Below the pieces are notes generated by a model, which worked only from the letters and a program-made list of their open reading frames with translations, was not told the origin of the DNA and did no database searches. Both the position numbers and the translations under genes were made by a program. Positions 6,908 to 14,148 of a DNA stretch of 15,061 bases are shown here, piece after piece (the stretch's first letter is position 1; the number at the start of each line of letters is the position of its first letter). This stretch comes from an uncultured Geobacteraceae bacterium (GTDB taxonomy: Bacteria; Desulfobacterota; Desulfuromonadia; Geobacterales; Pseudopelobacteraceae), in NCBI GenBank assembly GCA_903879825.1, contig CAIRND010000655.1, forward strand, positions 1 to 15,061, given 5' to 3'.

Positions 6908-7271
6908 TCTGCGTCTCAGGTGCCAGGTTTTCACAACGATGATAATCATCGTCAAAGCGGACGATATCATCTTCGCCCAGGTATTCGCCGCTCTGAACTT
7001 CAATGATAACCAGTGGAATCCGGCCGGGGTTTTCAAGACGATGATTGTACCCGATAGGAATAAATGTCGATTCATTGACGTTTATAACCATCTGATTTTC
7101 ACCACATGTCACCAGCGCAGTTCCCGACACCACGATCCAGTGTTCGCTGCGGTGATGATGTTTTTGCAGCGACAGGCGCTGACCTGGCGTTACTTCAATA
7201 CGCTTTATCTTGTAACTCTTGCTCTCATCCAGAACCGTATAGGTTCCCCACGGACGTTCACCACGTTCCAT
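6897..7271 (-). CDS. Mannose-6-phosphate isomerase, type II cupin domain protein
   Basis: A 124-residue single-domain cupin matching the C-terminal half of bifunctional ManC/AlgA/RfbM. It starts ERPWGTYTVLDES, then carries the metal-binding stretch KHHHRSEHWIVVSGTALV, the second cupin motif FIPIGYNHRLENPG and EVQSGEYLGEDDIVRFDDDY. It should interconvert fructose-6-phosphate and mannose-6-phosphate, feeding GDP-mannose synthesis. ATG 7271 has AAAGGA 6 bases upstream; the longer frame from 7331 would run back into rfbD. The gene follows rfbD by 19 bases and overlaps the lipoprotein gene. As a stand-alone protein it may pair with the separate guanylyltransferase encoded downstream. Some short proteins of this kind lack demonstrated isomerase activity, so the reaction is inferred. 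Confidence 0.85.
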   Translation of the reverse strand: MERGERPWGTYTVLDESKSYKIKRIEVTPGQRLSLQKHHHRSEHWIVVSGTALVTCGENQMVINVNESTFIPIGYNHRLENPGRIPLVIIEVQSGEYLGEDDIVRFDDDYHRCENLAPETQNAE

Positions 7272-7290
7272 TGGTAATCCTTTCAATAAG

Positions 7291-8121
7291 TTATTTCGAG
7301 CGAAGCTGCAGATACGCCCGTAATGCATCACGCCATGACTGTGGACTAAAACCGGTATCAGCGGTCAGTTTATCACACGCAAGCGTGGAATAGAGTGGCC
7401 GGCGAGCCGGACGGTTCAGCTCCGTAGTCGTCATAGGCTTAACAGAAACCGCTAAACCGGCTTCTTCAAAAATAGCTGCGGCAAACTGGTTCCATGAGCA
7501 GTAGTCAGCATTGGCAGCATGATAGATGCCCCGGCAGCCACTATCAATCAAGGCAATAATCGCACGGGCCAGATCAACCGTCCAGGTTGGCGAACCGATC
7601 TGGTCATCGACAACCGTCAGTTCGTCCTTTTCAGCCCCCAGACGGAGCATGGTCTCTACAAAGTTTTTCCCATGCACTCCGTACAGCCACTGTGTTCGCA
7701 CAATCAGGTGCTCGGGGCTGAAGGCCGCGTTCATCTCCCCCGCCTGCTTTGATTCACCGTAGACGCTGAGCGGACAGGGTGCATCATCTTCAACGTACGG
7801 GGTGCCTTTGCCGCCATCAAAAATGTAATCGGTACTAATCTGCACCAGCAGAGCGCCGTTATCCCGACAGGCCATTGCCAGATATGCCACCCCTTCACCG
7901 TTGACAGCCATAGCTGTTTCAGTGTTGGCTTCACAGCCATCCACATCAGTGTATGCGGCACAATTGATTACAACCTCCGGCTTGAGGTCACCAATAACCT
8001 TTAGCACTGATCCAGGATCCGTGATGTCGATATCGTCAATGTCAATGCCGTGGCACCGGTCACCAAGAAGCGCGGTAAGATCGCGGCCGAGCATGCCATT
8101 CGCTCCCACAACAAGAATCAT
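7291..8121 (-). CDS. rfbD: dTDP-4-dehydrorhamnose reductase
   Basis: A 276-residue short-chain dehydrogenase of the RfbD/RmlD type. The nucleotide-binding VGANGMLGRDL is at 5-15, INCAAYTDVDGCE at 52-64, the catalytic STDYIFDG from 96 and YGESK gives Tyr121 and Lys125. It performs the last step of dTDP-L-rhamnose synthesis. The start at 8121 overlaps the rfbB stop as ATGA and matches the family N-terminus; an open frame extends 30 codons further upstream but lies inside rfbB. RfbA and RfbC, needed for the complete pathway, are not in this window and must be encoded elsewhere. Confidence 0.93.
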   Translation of the reverse strand: MILVVGANGMLGRDLTALLGDRCHGIDIDDIDITDPGSVLKVIGDLKPEVVINCAAYTDVDGCEANTETAMAVNGEGVAYLAMACRDNGALLVQISTDYIFDGGKGTPYVEDDAPCPLSVYGESKQAGEMNAAFSPEHLIVRTQWLYGVHGKNFVETMLRLGAEKDELTVVDDQIGSPTWTVDLARAIIALIDSGCRGIYHAANADYCSWNQFAAAIFEEAGLAVSVKPMTTTELNRPARRPLYSTLACDKLTADTGFSPQSWRDALRAYLQLRSK

Positions 8122-9191
8122 GCAGCACCTCCGCCGTACTGTTTTTGACAATAGTCGCGATATGCGCCGGATGTAACCCCGTCCACCCATTCCTGATTGG
8201 CAAGATACCAATCAATTGTCTCAGCAATACCCTGTTCAAACGTATAGGAGGGGCTCCAGCCAAGATCTGACTTGAGACGCGAGGCGTCAATGGCATAGCG
8301 TCTATCATGGCCAAGGCGATCCGTAACAAACGTTATTAACGAACGATTTTCGCCACTGGCACGTCCAAGACGCCCATCGAGCAGATCGCAGACCAGGTGG
8401 ACTATATCGATATTTTTCCACTCATTATTGCCGCCAATATTATACACCGAACCGGGAAGCGCCTTTTTCAGAACGGTTTCAATCGCCACGGCATGATCGC
8501 GGACGTGCAGCCAGTCACGAATATTTAATCCGTCACCATAGACCGGCAGAGGTTTTTTATTGATAATGTTATGGATCAGAAGCGGGATCAGCTTTTCCGG
8601 AAAATGATAGGGACCGTAGTTATTGGAGCAGCGGGTATTAAGTGTCGGCATGCCAAAGGTTTCATGATAGGCGCGCACCAGCAGGTCAGCACCGGCCTTG
8701 CTGGCCGAATAGGGCGAATTGGCAGCCAAAGGTGTTTCTTCGGTAAAATAGCCGGTGTCGCCCAGACTGCCGTATACCTCATCCGTTGATATTTGAAGGA
8801 AGCGAAAATCGGCACCAGCACCGGACTGCCAATGTTTGCGGCTCTCTTCCAACAGAATCTGGGTACCAAGTACGTTCGTTCTGACGAAAATTTCCGGACC
8901 GGTGATGGAGCGATCAACATGGGATTCAGCGGCAAAATGGACAACCGCATCTATTTTATGATCGGCAAGCAGCTGTGCCACCAGCGGGGCATCGCCAATA
9001 TCTCCCTTGATAAAGCGGTAGTGAGGATTACCCTCGAGCTCGGTCAGGTTTTTCAGATTGCCCGCATAGGTCAAACAATCAAGGTTGATGACCATACTTT
9101 CCGGATTGTTGGCGATGAAGGAGTGAATGAAATTGGAGCCGATAAAACCGGCACCGCCGGTAACAAGAAGCGATGTGGGAGAAAATGTCAT
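8118..9191 (-). CDS. rfbB: dTDP-glucose 4,6-dehydratase
   Basis: A 357-residue extended short-chain dehydrogenase. It carries TGGAGFIGSN (11-20), FAAESHVDRSI (86-96), the active-site TDEVYG (136-141) and YSASK with Tyr161 and Lys165. It converts dTDP-glucose to dTDP-4-keto-6-deoxyglucose, the precursor of rhamnose and other deoxysugars. I chose ATG 9191, with AAGGGA 11 bases upstream, over an in-frame ATG at 9221 that has no ribosome site. It is the first gene of a five-gene minus-strand operon (rfbB-rfbD-cupin-lipoprotein-manC) and is divergent from the small Cys/His-rich gene. Motif match, length and the rfbD neighbour make the assignment firm. Confidence 0.94.
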   Translation of the reverse strand: MTFSPTSLLVTGGAGFIGSNFIHSFIANNPESMVINLDCLTYAGNLKNLTELEGNPHYRFIKGDIGDAPLVAQLLADHKIDAVVHFAAESHVDRSITGPEIFVRTNVLGTQILLEESRKHWQSGAGADFRFLQISTDEVYGSLGDTGYFTEETPLAANSPYSASKAGADLLVRAYHETFGMPTLNTRCSNNYGPYHFPEKLIPLLIHNIINKKPLPVYGDGLNIRDWLHVRDHAVAIETVLKKALPGSVYNIGGNNEWKNIDIVHLVCDLLDGRLGRASGENRSLITFVTDRLGHDRRYAIDASRLKSDLGWSPSYTFEQGIAETIDWYLANQEWVDGVTSGAYRDYCQKQYGGGAA

Positions 9192-9244
9192 GATAAATGG
9201 TATCCCTTGGCGATGAGCCATATAAATTCAGGCTATTTTCTTTT

Positions 9245-9277
9245 GTAAACTATTCTGATAGGGTGTCTGCAGTTTAC
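9245..9277. repeat. Inverted repeat in the rfbB / small-protein divergent intergenic region
   Basis: GTAAACT (9245-9251) and AGTTTAC (9271-9277) are perfect inverted 7-base arms separated by 19 bases, in the 111-base gap between two divergent genes. They could be an operator or chance. I could not place a convincing -35/-10 pair for either gene here. Confidence 0.35.
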
Positions 9278-9302
9278 TATCATTATTTCAGGGGGAATCA
9301 CG

Positions 9303-9485
9303 ATGACTACCAAACCTACATGCCACTGCGGTGCTGATCACCATGGCCATCTCTGTATGTTGAGAAGTAACGGACTGCATGATGAAATTGCCAAAATAAG
9401 CAGCGATCCAAAATTTTATTGTTTCACCTGCGGCGGCGAGGCAAACTGCGCCGAAAATTTATGCGATCCGGCTCCCATAGAATAA
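9303..9485 (+). CDS. Small Cys/His-rich putative zinc-binding protein (copy A)
   Basis: A 60-residue protein with eight Cys or clustered His positions: Cys7, Cys9, His13, His14, His16, Cys18, then Cys40, Cys43, Cys49 and Cys54. The second half reads CFTCGGEANCAENLCDP. The spacing looks like a zinc ribbon or a treble-clef-like knuckle and suggests metal binding. I do not recognise a named family. The motif G-H-x-C-x21-C-x2-C-G-x-E-A-N-x-A-x-N-x-C-x-P is shared, with identical spacing, by the protein encoded at 14149-14337. GGGGGA lies 6 bases before the ATG, a strong site that supports real expression. The gene is alone on its strand, between rfbB (divergent) and the HDOD gene (convergent). 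Confidence 0.85.
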   Translation: MTTKPTCHCGADHHGHLCMLRSNGLHDEIAKISSDPKFYCFTCGGEANCAENLCDPAPIE

Positions 9486-9503
9486 AGAGCGTGACGAGTT
9501 GAA

Positions 9504-10349
9504 TCAACCCGCCAGCGCGGCTTCTCTTGACTCTTCCAGCATGGCCTCAAGTTCAACTATCTGGGTATCGGTAATATCAAGTACCTCTGCCTCCTGCGTG
9601 TTTATCAGCTCAAGGTCCGGCTCATGGTCCAGCCCAAGACCGATCCGGCGACACGTCATATTGACAAACCGTACGATAGCCAGCATTTTATTAACCGTAT
9701 CCCATTCCTCGCTGTGATGATCTCGGATTACGTCACAGTACATTGCCGGAAAATTCCAGTGCTGCATAATGCGATATCCTTGCTCAACATGCATCGCCTC
9801 GAAAATCTCCAGAATCAACTCATCATCAAACATCGAGCTGATCACTCCGGCGCCCACAAGACGTTCAATTGATTTAAGCAGATAGAGTTTGCCGACATCG
9901 TGAAGAAGTGCTGCCAGGTAGGTTTCGTCAGCCACGCCACGCATGCCGCAGGAGTGTGCCAACCAGCGGGCTCCGAGGGCACAGCCATGACTATGCAGCC
10001 ACATTTCTTTCATATAGTGATCGAGAGCAGAGTTACTTGAGCTATGAGCCGATGCCTGCGAAGCCGCAATCACCAGATTTATAACCTGCTGTGCGCCGAG
10101 CCGGATAACCGCTTCCTTGATGGTAGCGACCTTGGAACGTCCCATATACATTGGAGAGTTAGCTATCTTGAGCATCTGGCTCGCCAGCGATATATCTTCA
10201 TTGGCAACCTGTGCTACCTCGTCAACCGTAAAATCGTAATTTGAAAGCATTCTCTGCAACTTCAACGCGACGGGATGAAAAATCGGCAGTTCAATTGGCT
10301 GAGAAGCAAGTAACCTTCTTACGGTTTCAGGAATAGTTGCTGACGACAT
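9504..10349 (-). CDS. HDOD-domain signalling protein
   Basis: A 281-residue cytoplasmic protein consisting of an HDOD domain. The N-terminal LPIFHPVALKLQRMLSN, the helix DEVAQVANEDISLASQMLKIANSPMYMG and IKEAVIRLGAQQVINLV are the usual signature. LLHDVGKLYLL (His150, Asp151) and the later DHHSEEWD give it more of the HD residues than many HDOD proteins retain. Such proteins act in signal transduction and in control of motility or development in Geobacter and Myxococcus relatives, often without proven phosphodiesterase activity. AAGGAG sits 7 bases before the ATG. It is probably the last gene of the minus-strand unit that begins with the membrane protease; its 3' end faces the small Cys/His-rich gene 18 bases away. 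Confidence 0.9.
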   Translation of the reverse strand: MSSATIPETVRRLLASQPIELPIFHPVALKLQRMLSNYDFTVDEVAQVANEDISLASQMLKIANSPMYMGRSKVATIKEAVIRLGAQQVINLVIAASQASAHSSSNSALDHYMKEMWLHSHGCALGARWLAHSCGMRGVADETYLAALLHDVGKLYLLKSIERLVGAGVISSMFDDELILEIFEAMHVEQGYRIMQHWNFPAMYCDVIRDHHSEEWDTVNKMLAIVRFVNMTCRRIGLGLDHEPDLELINTQEAEVLDITDTQIVELEAMLEESREAALAG

Positions 10350-10466
10350 GGTGGTTCTCCTTGAGACTTTTAGTTTCCAGTGTAACTATGCTCAAGCAAC
10401 ATATCGAGCGTATCCTTCTGATTAACACTATTAAGCGATCCTACACCATGCAAAGCAGGGACAGGA

Positions 10467-10868
10467 CTAACATCCACAGCCGCAATTGTGGCAGACTTTT
10501 CTAAATTCACTGGCGGGGGCGATCGTTTCGGGTGCAAACGCCACACGTCGTACGGCGGTGCTGATATCATCCATGATGTCACATCGCTGACTTTTCCCGA
10601 TAATATGCCCGACACACTGGTTACTATGCCCATCCTGCGGGGAAGATATTTTTACCACATTCAGCATATCCGTGTAACTGCTGATTGAGATTATCGCGTC
10701 CCTGTTACGCACAACGGACAATACCACTCCCAGCGGTTCCATTTCCGAGATTATTCCAGCCAGAAAATCATGAAACGGTTGACCGTCAAAATCAAAATAC
10801 CAATCCGTTTTCAGGTGGTTCTGATCAAAAATTGTGATTACCATCTGTTTTACGTTCTTACACGCCAT
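10467..10868 (-). CDS. Unrecognised protein with CHNCGCGC tail
   Basis: A 133-residue protein of unknown family. The body is soluble and mixed alpha/beta: MVITIFDQNHLKTDWYFDF, then ISEMEPLGVVLSVVRNRDAI and SYTDMLNVVKI. The last eight residues are CHNCGCGC, four cysteines that could bind zinc or an Fe-S cluster; further single Cys occur at CVGH and RCDIMDD. I chose ATG 10868 because GGAGA ends 6 bases upstream; the open frame starts at 10919 but lacks a ribosome site there and would overlap the upstream gene. It follows that gene by 20 bases and precedes the HDOD gene by 117 bases. The 97-base stretch 10370-10466 has no gene, although another frame stays open across it. Confidence 0.7.
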   Translation of the reverse strand: MACKNVKQMVITIFDQNHLKTDWYFDFDGQPFHDFLAGIISEMEPLGVVLSVVRNRDAIISISSYTDMLNVVKISSPQDGHSNQCVGHIIGKSQRCDIMDDISTAVRRVAFAPETIAPASEFRKVCHNCGCGC

Positions 10869-10888
10869 GCGTGGTCTCCGTATTGGAA

Positions 10889-11386
10889 TTACAATTTCGA
10901 TGGGCACCCGGAGTCCCAAGCAACAAAGCCATCGGCGGTAAGGTTCAGAAAAGAATCAATCCTCTGTCGGAAGAATTCCAGCTGACCGGCCTCCTTGAGA
11001 ATAATCGCCAACTCATAGGCGGAGATAAGATGTTGACGATGCATATAACGGTATAACTCGACAAGTGCCGTCAGATGACGCTCAAGAACCGCAAATTCTG
11101 GATCCAGCGTATGTGTGATAAACCATGAGCCAGCAAATGTGGTAATAATGCCCGGTTTAGGCCGAACAATATTCTGACGTCCAAAATCAATCAGGTAATC
11201 GCGCAGATAAAGATCAGCGCTAAACGCCAGTTCAGAGGATTGTTCTGCAGTCATCCCCTGCTGCTGGAGAAACATATAGAACTGTTTCAGAATTTGTTGA
11301 CAGCGACCGTCAACCAGCAGCTCCTCGTCAATTGTTTCAAAGTCGAAGTCATCAGATTCAAAGTCAATTTCGTTGCAATTTGTCAT
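10889..11386 (-). CDS. Unrecognised soluble protein
   Basis: A 165-residue, probably all-helical cytoplasmic protein that I cannot assign. It begins with a very acidic stretch (NEIDFESDDFDFETIDEELL), continues with helices (RCQQILKQFYMFLQQQGM and ELAFSADLYLRDYLIDF), a PKPGIITTFAGSWFITHTLDPEF segment, then HLTALVELYRYMHRQHLIS and AYELAIILKEAGQ. The Trp-containing central segment and the following helices look like a conserved domain. No catalytic motif is evident. The ATG at 11386 has only a weak AAGAG-type site. It is separated by 50 bases from the aminopeptidase gene and 20 from the Cys-tail gene, so it is probably co-transcribed with both. Confidence 0.75.
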   Translation of the reverse strand: MTNCNEIDFESDDFDFETIDEELLVDGRCQQILKQFYMFLQQQGMTAEQSSELAFSADLYLRDYLIDFGRQNIVRPKPGIITTFAGSWFITHTLDPEFAVLERHLTALVELYRYMHRQHLISAYELAIILKEAGQLEFFRQRIDSFLNLTADGFVAWDSGCPSKL

Positions 11387-11436
11387 AGATTTTCACTCTT
11401 TTATGGTCAATTAATAGGTTATCCTGCTTTGCAGAG

Positions 11437-12537
11437 TCAGGCGGGATTAAGTCCCAAGAGATCTTTGTGAACAAACAGGCCGTTTTTCTGGATAAGAACA
11501 TCATCAAAAAATATTTCACCATCGCCCAGAATACGCACCAGATCCCAGTGTACAGAGGAACGGTTGCCGTTGTCACACTCATCGTAGGCCTGTCCCGGCG
11601 TAAAGTGAATAGAGCCGAATATCTTTTCATCAAACAGAATATTGCGCATCGGTTGACGGATACCCGGATTGACGCCAATCGCGAATTCTCCGATGTAGCG
11701 GGCTCCTTCATCGGCATCCAGAATTTTGTTCAGGGCATTACTCATGCCCCCTTCTGCAGTGGCCGTGACAATTTTACCGTCAACAAAGGTGAAGCGGACA
11801 CCGTTATATTCCTTGCCCTGATAAATACTCGGGCAGTTATAGCTGATGTGCCCCTGGACAGAGTTTCTCACCGGTGCAGTAAACACCTCACCATCCGGCA
11901 TATTAAGCCGACCATCGCATTTTATGCCGGGCAGGCCGTCAATACTGAAACGGAGATCAGTATCAGGCGCCACTATTCTCACGCTCTTGGTTCGGTCAAT
12001 CAGTTTTTTAAGTTTTTCCTGCTTCTTTGACTCGGCTTTCCAGTCGATGCAGCACGCTGAAAACAGATAATCTTCATATTCGTCCAGGCTCATACGAGCT
12101 TCCTGCGCTGCAGCATGGGTCGGGTAGCGCGTCACACACCAGCGAGTGTGCTTGACCCGCTGATCAACCAGAGGACGCGTCAGCTTTGAATAGGCAACGA
12201 CGGCATCCTGGCGCGCATTGGCCATAACCATGGAGTTATTACCGGCGGAAATACCGATATACACCGTCACTGTTTTGTAGAAATCAAGTTTATGCTGCGG
12301 GAAGTGATCAAGTTGCTGTTTGGTGGCGCTATTATAAAAAGCACGATCAATTTCCGGCACCGAAAAATTGTATTCAACATATGCGGCACCGCGCTGAAGG
12401 CAGAGTGCGTACAGCTCTTTTACCAGCGGCACCGCTTCAAGACCTGCAGCATTGATAAGTACGACATCACCCTTTTTGACTCTGGTTGAATAATCAACCA
12501 GAATTTCTGCAAACTGCCGTATTCTTGGATCATTCAT
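11437..12537 (-). CDS. M29-family metallo-aminopeptidase
   Basis: A 366-residue enzyme matching thermophilic aminopeptidase AmpS/AmpT (family M29). Candidate metal ligands occur in the family order: Glu217 (DGEVFTAPV), Glu284 (YIGEFAIGVNPGI), His311 (GSIHFTPG), and His330 with Asp332 (SSVHWDLV). The N-terminal half has the family's VKKGDVVLINAAGLEAVPLVKEL. Members are cytoplasmic co-catalytic metal exopeptidases that remove N-terminal residues. I chose ATG 12537 because AGAGGG sits 6 bases upstream and the next residues NDPRIRQFAEILVDYS match a typical family start; the open frame reaches 12594. It follows the membrane protease gene by 65 bases in the same orientation. Confidence 0.9.
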   Translation of the reverse strand: MNDPRIRQFAEILVDYSTRVKKGDVVLINAAGLEAVPLVKELYALCLQRGAAYVEYNFSVPEIDRAFYNSATKQQLDHFPQHKLDFYKTVTVYIGISAGNNSMVMANARQDAVVAYSKLTRPLVDQRVKHTRWCVTRYPTHAAAQEARMSLDEYEDYLFSACCIDWKAESKKQEKLKKLIDRTKSVRIVAPDTDLRFSIDGLPGIKCDGRLNMPDGEVFTAPVRNSVQGHISYNCPSIYQGKEYNGVRFTFVDGKIVTATAEGGMSNALNKILDADEGARYIGEFAIGVNPGIRQPMRNILFDEKIFGSIHFTPGQAYDECDNGNRSSVHWDLVRILGDGEIFFDDVLIQKNGLFVHKDLLGLNPA

Positions 12538-12602
12538 CGAAAACCCTCTGCTTTTTACGGTGTACGTGGCTGTTTTCCGTTTTTTCGGGCACAACGTCCA
12601 CG

Positions 12603-13283
12603 TTAGTGCATCATCAACCGGGTGACACCCAATACAAGACCGCTTTGCGGCCCAGCCAGAATTTGAACGCCAATTTTAAGAAACGGAGAGATAATATAGG
12701 AGAACATATTGGTAAAAAACACCAGCGCAATAATGATCATCATGCCGTACGGCTCAACACGAGATAGAGCAGTGGCCTGTTTGTAAGGCAGTAACCCTAC
12801 CAGCACCCTGCCGCCATCAAGGGGTGGCACCGGTATCATGTTAAAGATAGCCAGAAGAAGATTTATGTAGACAGAAAAAGCGAGCATCAGAACCACTGGT
12901 TCCACCAACATGGCAAGCGGCGAACCGGAAGCGGCCGGATTACCAAACGCAACCAGACCACGCAGCAGAAAAGCCGAAACAGTTGCCAATATGAGGTTTG
13001 TTATCGGCCCTGCAGCCGCCACCCAGATCATATCTCGCTTCGGGTTACGGAGGTTTTCAAACACCACCGGTACCGGCTTGGCCCATCCTATTCCGACAAA
13101 AAATATCATCAGTGTACCAACGATATCGATATGTTTTATCGGATTCAGCGTCAGCCGTCCTAACATTCGGGCGGTTGGATCGCCGAAACGCCAGGCGACA
13201 TATCCATGGGAAACTTCATGACATACTATTGCCAGCATGCCCGGCACAAGCATTACTGAAAGCTTGAGGAGGAAACTTTCCAT
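12603..13283 (-). CDS. Site-2-type intramembrane metalloprotease (M50 family)
   Basis: A 226-residue integral membrane protein with about five to six hydrophobic helices. The zinc site HEVSH (His22, Glu23, His26) lies in the first membrane helix, the AGPITN motif is at 91-96 onward, and the third ligand is Asp156 in IPVPPLDGGRV. This is the short, PDZ-free form common in bacteria (YwhC-like), with a LTLNPIKHIDIVGTL segment after the first helix. It probably cleaves membrane-embedded peptides, but no partner or substrate is indicated here. ATG 13283 has AAAGGA 6 bases upstream. It is the first gene after a recognisable sigma70-like promoter and lies before the M29 aminopeptidase gene, so the two peptidases could be expressed together. 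Confidence 0.92.
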   Translation of the reverse strand: MESFLLKLSVMLVPGMLAIVCHEVSHGYVAWRFGDPTARMLGRLTLNPIKHIDIVGTLMIFFVGIGWAKPVPVVFENLRNPKRDMIWVAAAGPITNLILATVSAFLLRGLVAFGNPAASGSPLAMLVEPVVLMLAFSVYINLLLAIFNMIPVPPLDGGRVLVGLLPYKQATALSRVEPYGMMIIIALVFFTNMFSYIISPFLKIGVQILAGPQSGLVLGVTRLMMH

Positions 13284-13316
13284 TAGGAGTCCTTTTGTGT
13301 GAATAAATCTGCACAT

Positions 13317-13345
13317 CTTCTAGCAGAGAAGCCCTGTAAAGTCAA
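13317..13345 (-). promoter_or_regulatory. Sigma70-like promoter of the protease-to-HDOD gene set
   Basis: On the minus strand TTGACT (13345-13340), a 17-base spacer and TAGAAG (13322-13317) match consensus at five and four of six bases. Transcription would start near 13310, about 27 bases before the protease ATG. The rest of 13346-13420, after the Bax-inhibitor gene, shows no clear terminator. Confidence 0.55.
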
Positions 13346-13420
13346 TTGCAAGGCACCTGCTAAAACGCGTAAAAGCTGGGACTAATCCACACCTTTGCTA
13401 TTTACATCAATCATTGGCTA

Positions 13421-14116
13421 TTAGCGCCGATTGCCGGTGAACCTCAGCAGCATGAGAAATAAATTGATGAAATCGAGATACAGCGTCAGTGCGCCGAGTA
13501 TGGCAGGTTTTCTTCCTTCCGTTCCCTGTGCCGCCATTTCTTTGATCTTCCAGGTATCATATGCGGTCAGTCCGGTAAAAACTATCACGCCGATGCCGGA
13601 GATAACCCAGGAAACGGAACTGCTCCCCACAAAGATATTAACAACCGAGGCGATCACCACGCCGATGAGGCCCATAAACAGGAAGCTCCCCCACGATGTC
13701 AGATCTTTTTTCGTCATGTACCCATAGATGCTCATCGCTCCGAACATGCCACCGGTGATCACGAAGGTAGAGGTTATTGAATTGGCCGTGTAGACGAGGG
13801 CGACCACGGAAAGGGTGATTCCGTTAAGCGCCGAGTAAGCAACAAATATGAGCGTTGCTGTTGCCGCACTCAGCTTATGGATGGCACCTGATAGAGTGAA
13901 AACCAAGGCAAGTTCTCCGATCATCAGACCGTAGAACACGAGCTTGTTTCCCACGACAGCATTGAATATAGCCGGCGAGGAAAGTGTGACCAGTGCCATA
14001 AAGGCGGTTACTGCCAACCCTGCCGCCATCCAGGCGTATACCTGCCGGACAAGGGTATTCTGTCTCACTATTACCTGATCTGCGCTGCGACTGTATGCGG
14101 TATGTAATTCATTCAT
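13421..14116 (-). CDS. Bax inhibitor-1 / YccA-family membrane protein
   Basis: A 231-residue polytopic inner-membrane protein with about seven hydrophobic helices after a short cytoplasmic N-terminus (residues 1-22). The family pattern is present: YAWMAAGLAVTAFMAL, VAYSALNGITLS, FMGLIGVVIASVVNIF, TGLTAYDTWKIKEM and the C-terminal LTLYLDFINLFLMLLRF with its conserved acidic residues. Bacterial relatives include YccA, a modulator of the FtsH protease, and BsYetJ, a pH-sensitive calcium leak channel. The role here is not determined. AAAGGAG lies 7 bases before the ATG. The gene follows the small Cys/His-rich gene by 32 bases and is probably expressed with it. The C-terminal Asp in YLDFINLF corresponds to a family-conserved position. 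Confidence 0.93.
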   Translation of the reverse strand: MNELHTAYSRSADQVIVRQNTLVRQVYAWMAAGLAVTAFMALVTLSSPAIFNAVVGNKLVFYGLMIGELALVFTLSGAIHKLSAATATLIFVAYSALNGITLSVVALVYTANSITSTFVITGGMFGAMSIYGYMTKKDLTSWGSFLFMGLIGVVIASVVNIFVGSSSVSWVISGIGVIVFTGLTAYDTWKIKEMAAQGTEGRKPAILGALTLYLDFINLFLMLLRFTGNRR

Positions 14117-14148
14117 GGCGAAGCTCCTTTTATTTGATCAATTGGATG

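Noticed and set aside
10370..10633. Overlapping open frame on the minus strand that could be a frameshifted C-terminal extension of the 133-residue protein.
   Set aside because: The main frame runs to a natural-looking Cys-rich end, and the second frame has no ribosome site of its own. A frameshift near 10470-10490 cannot be fully excluded without orthologues.
12538..12602. ACGTGG / CCACGT pair in the gap between the M50 and M29 genes as a terminator.
   Set aside because: The arms are six bases with a loop of about 30 and there is no T-run on the minus strand after it.
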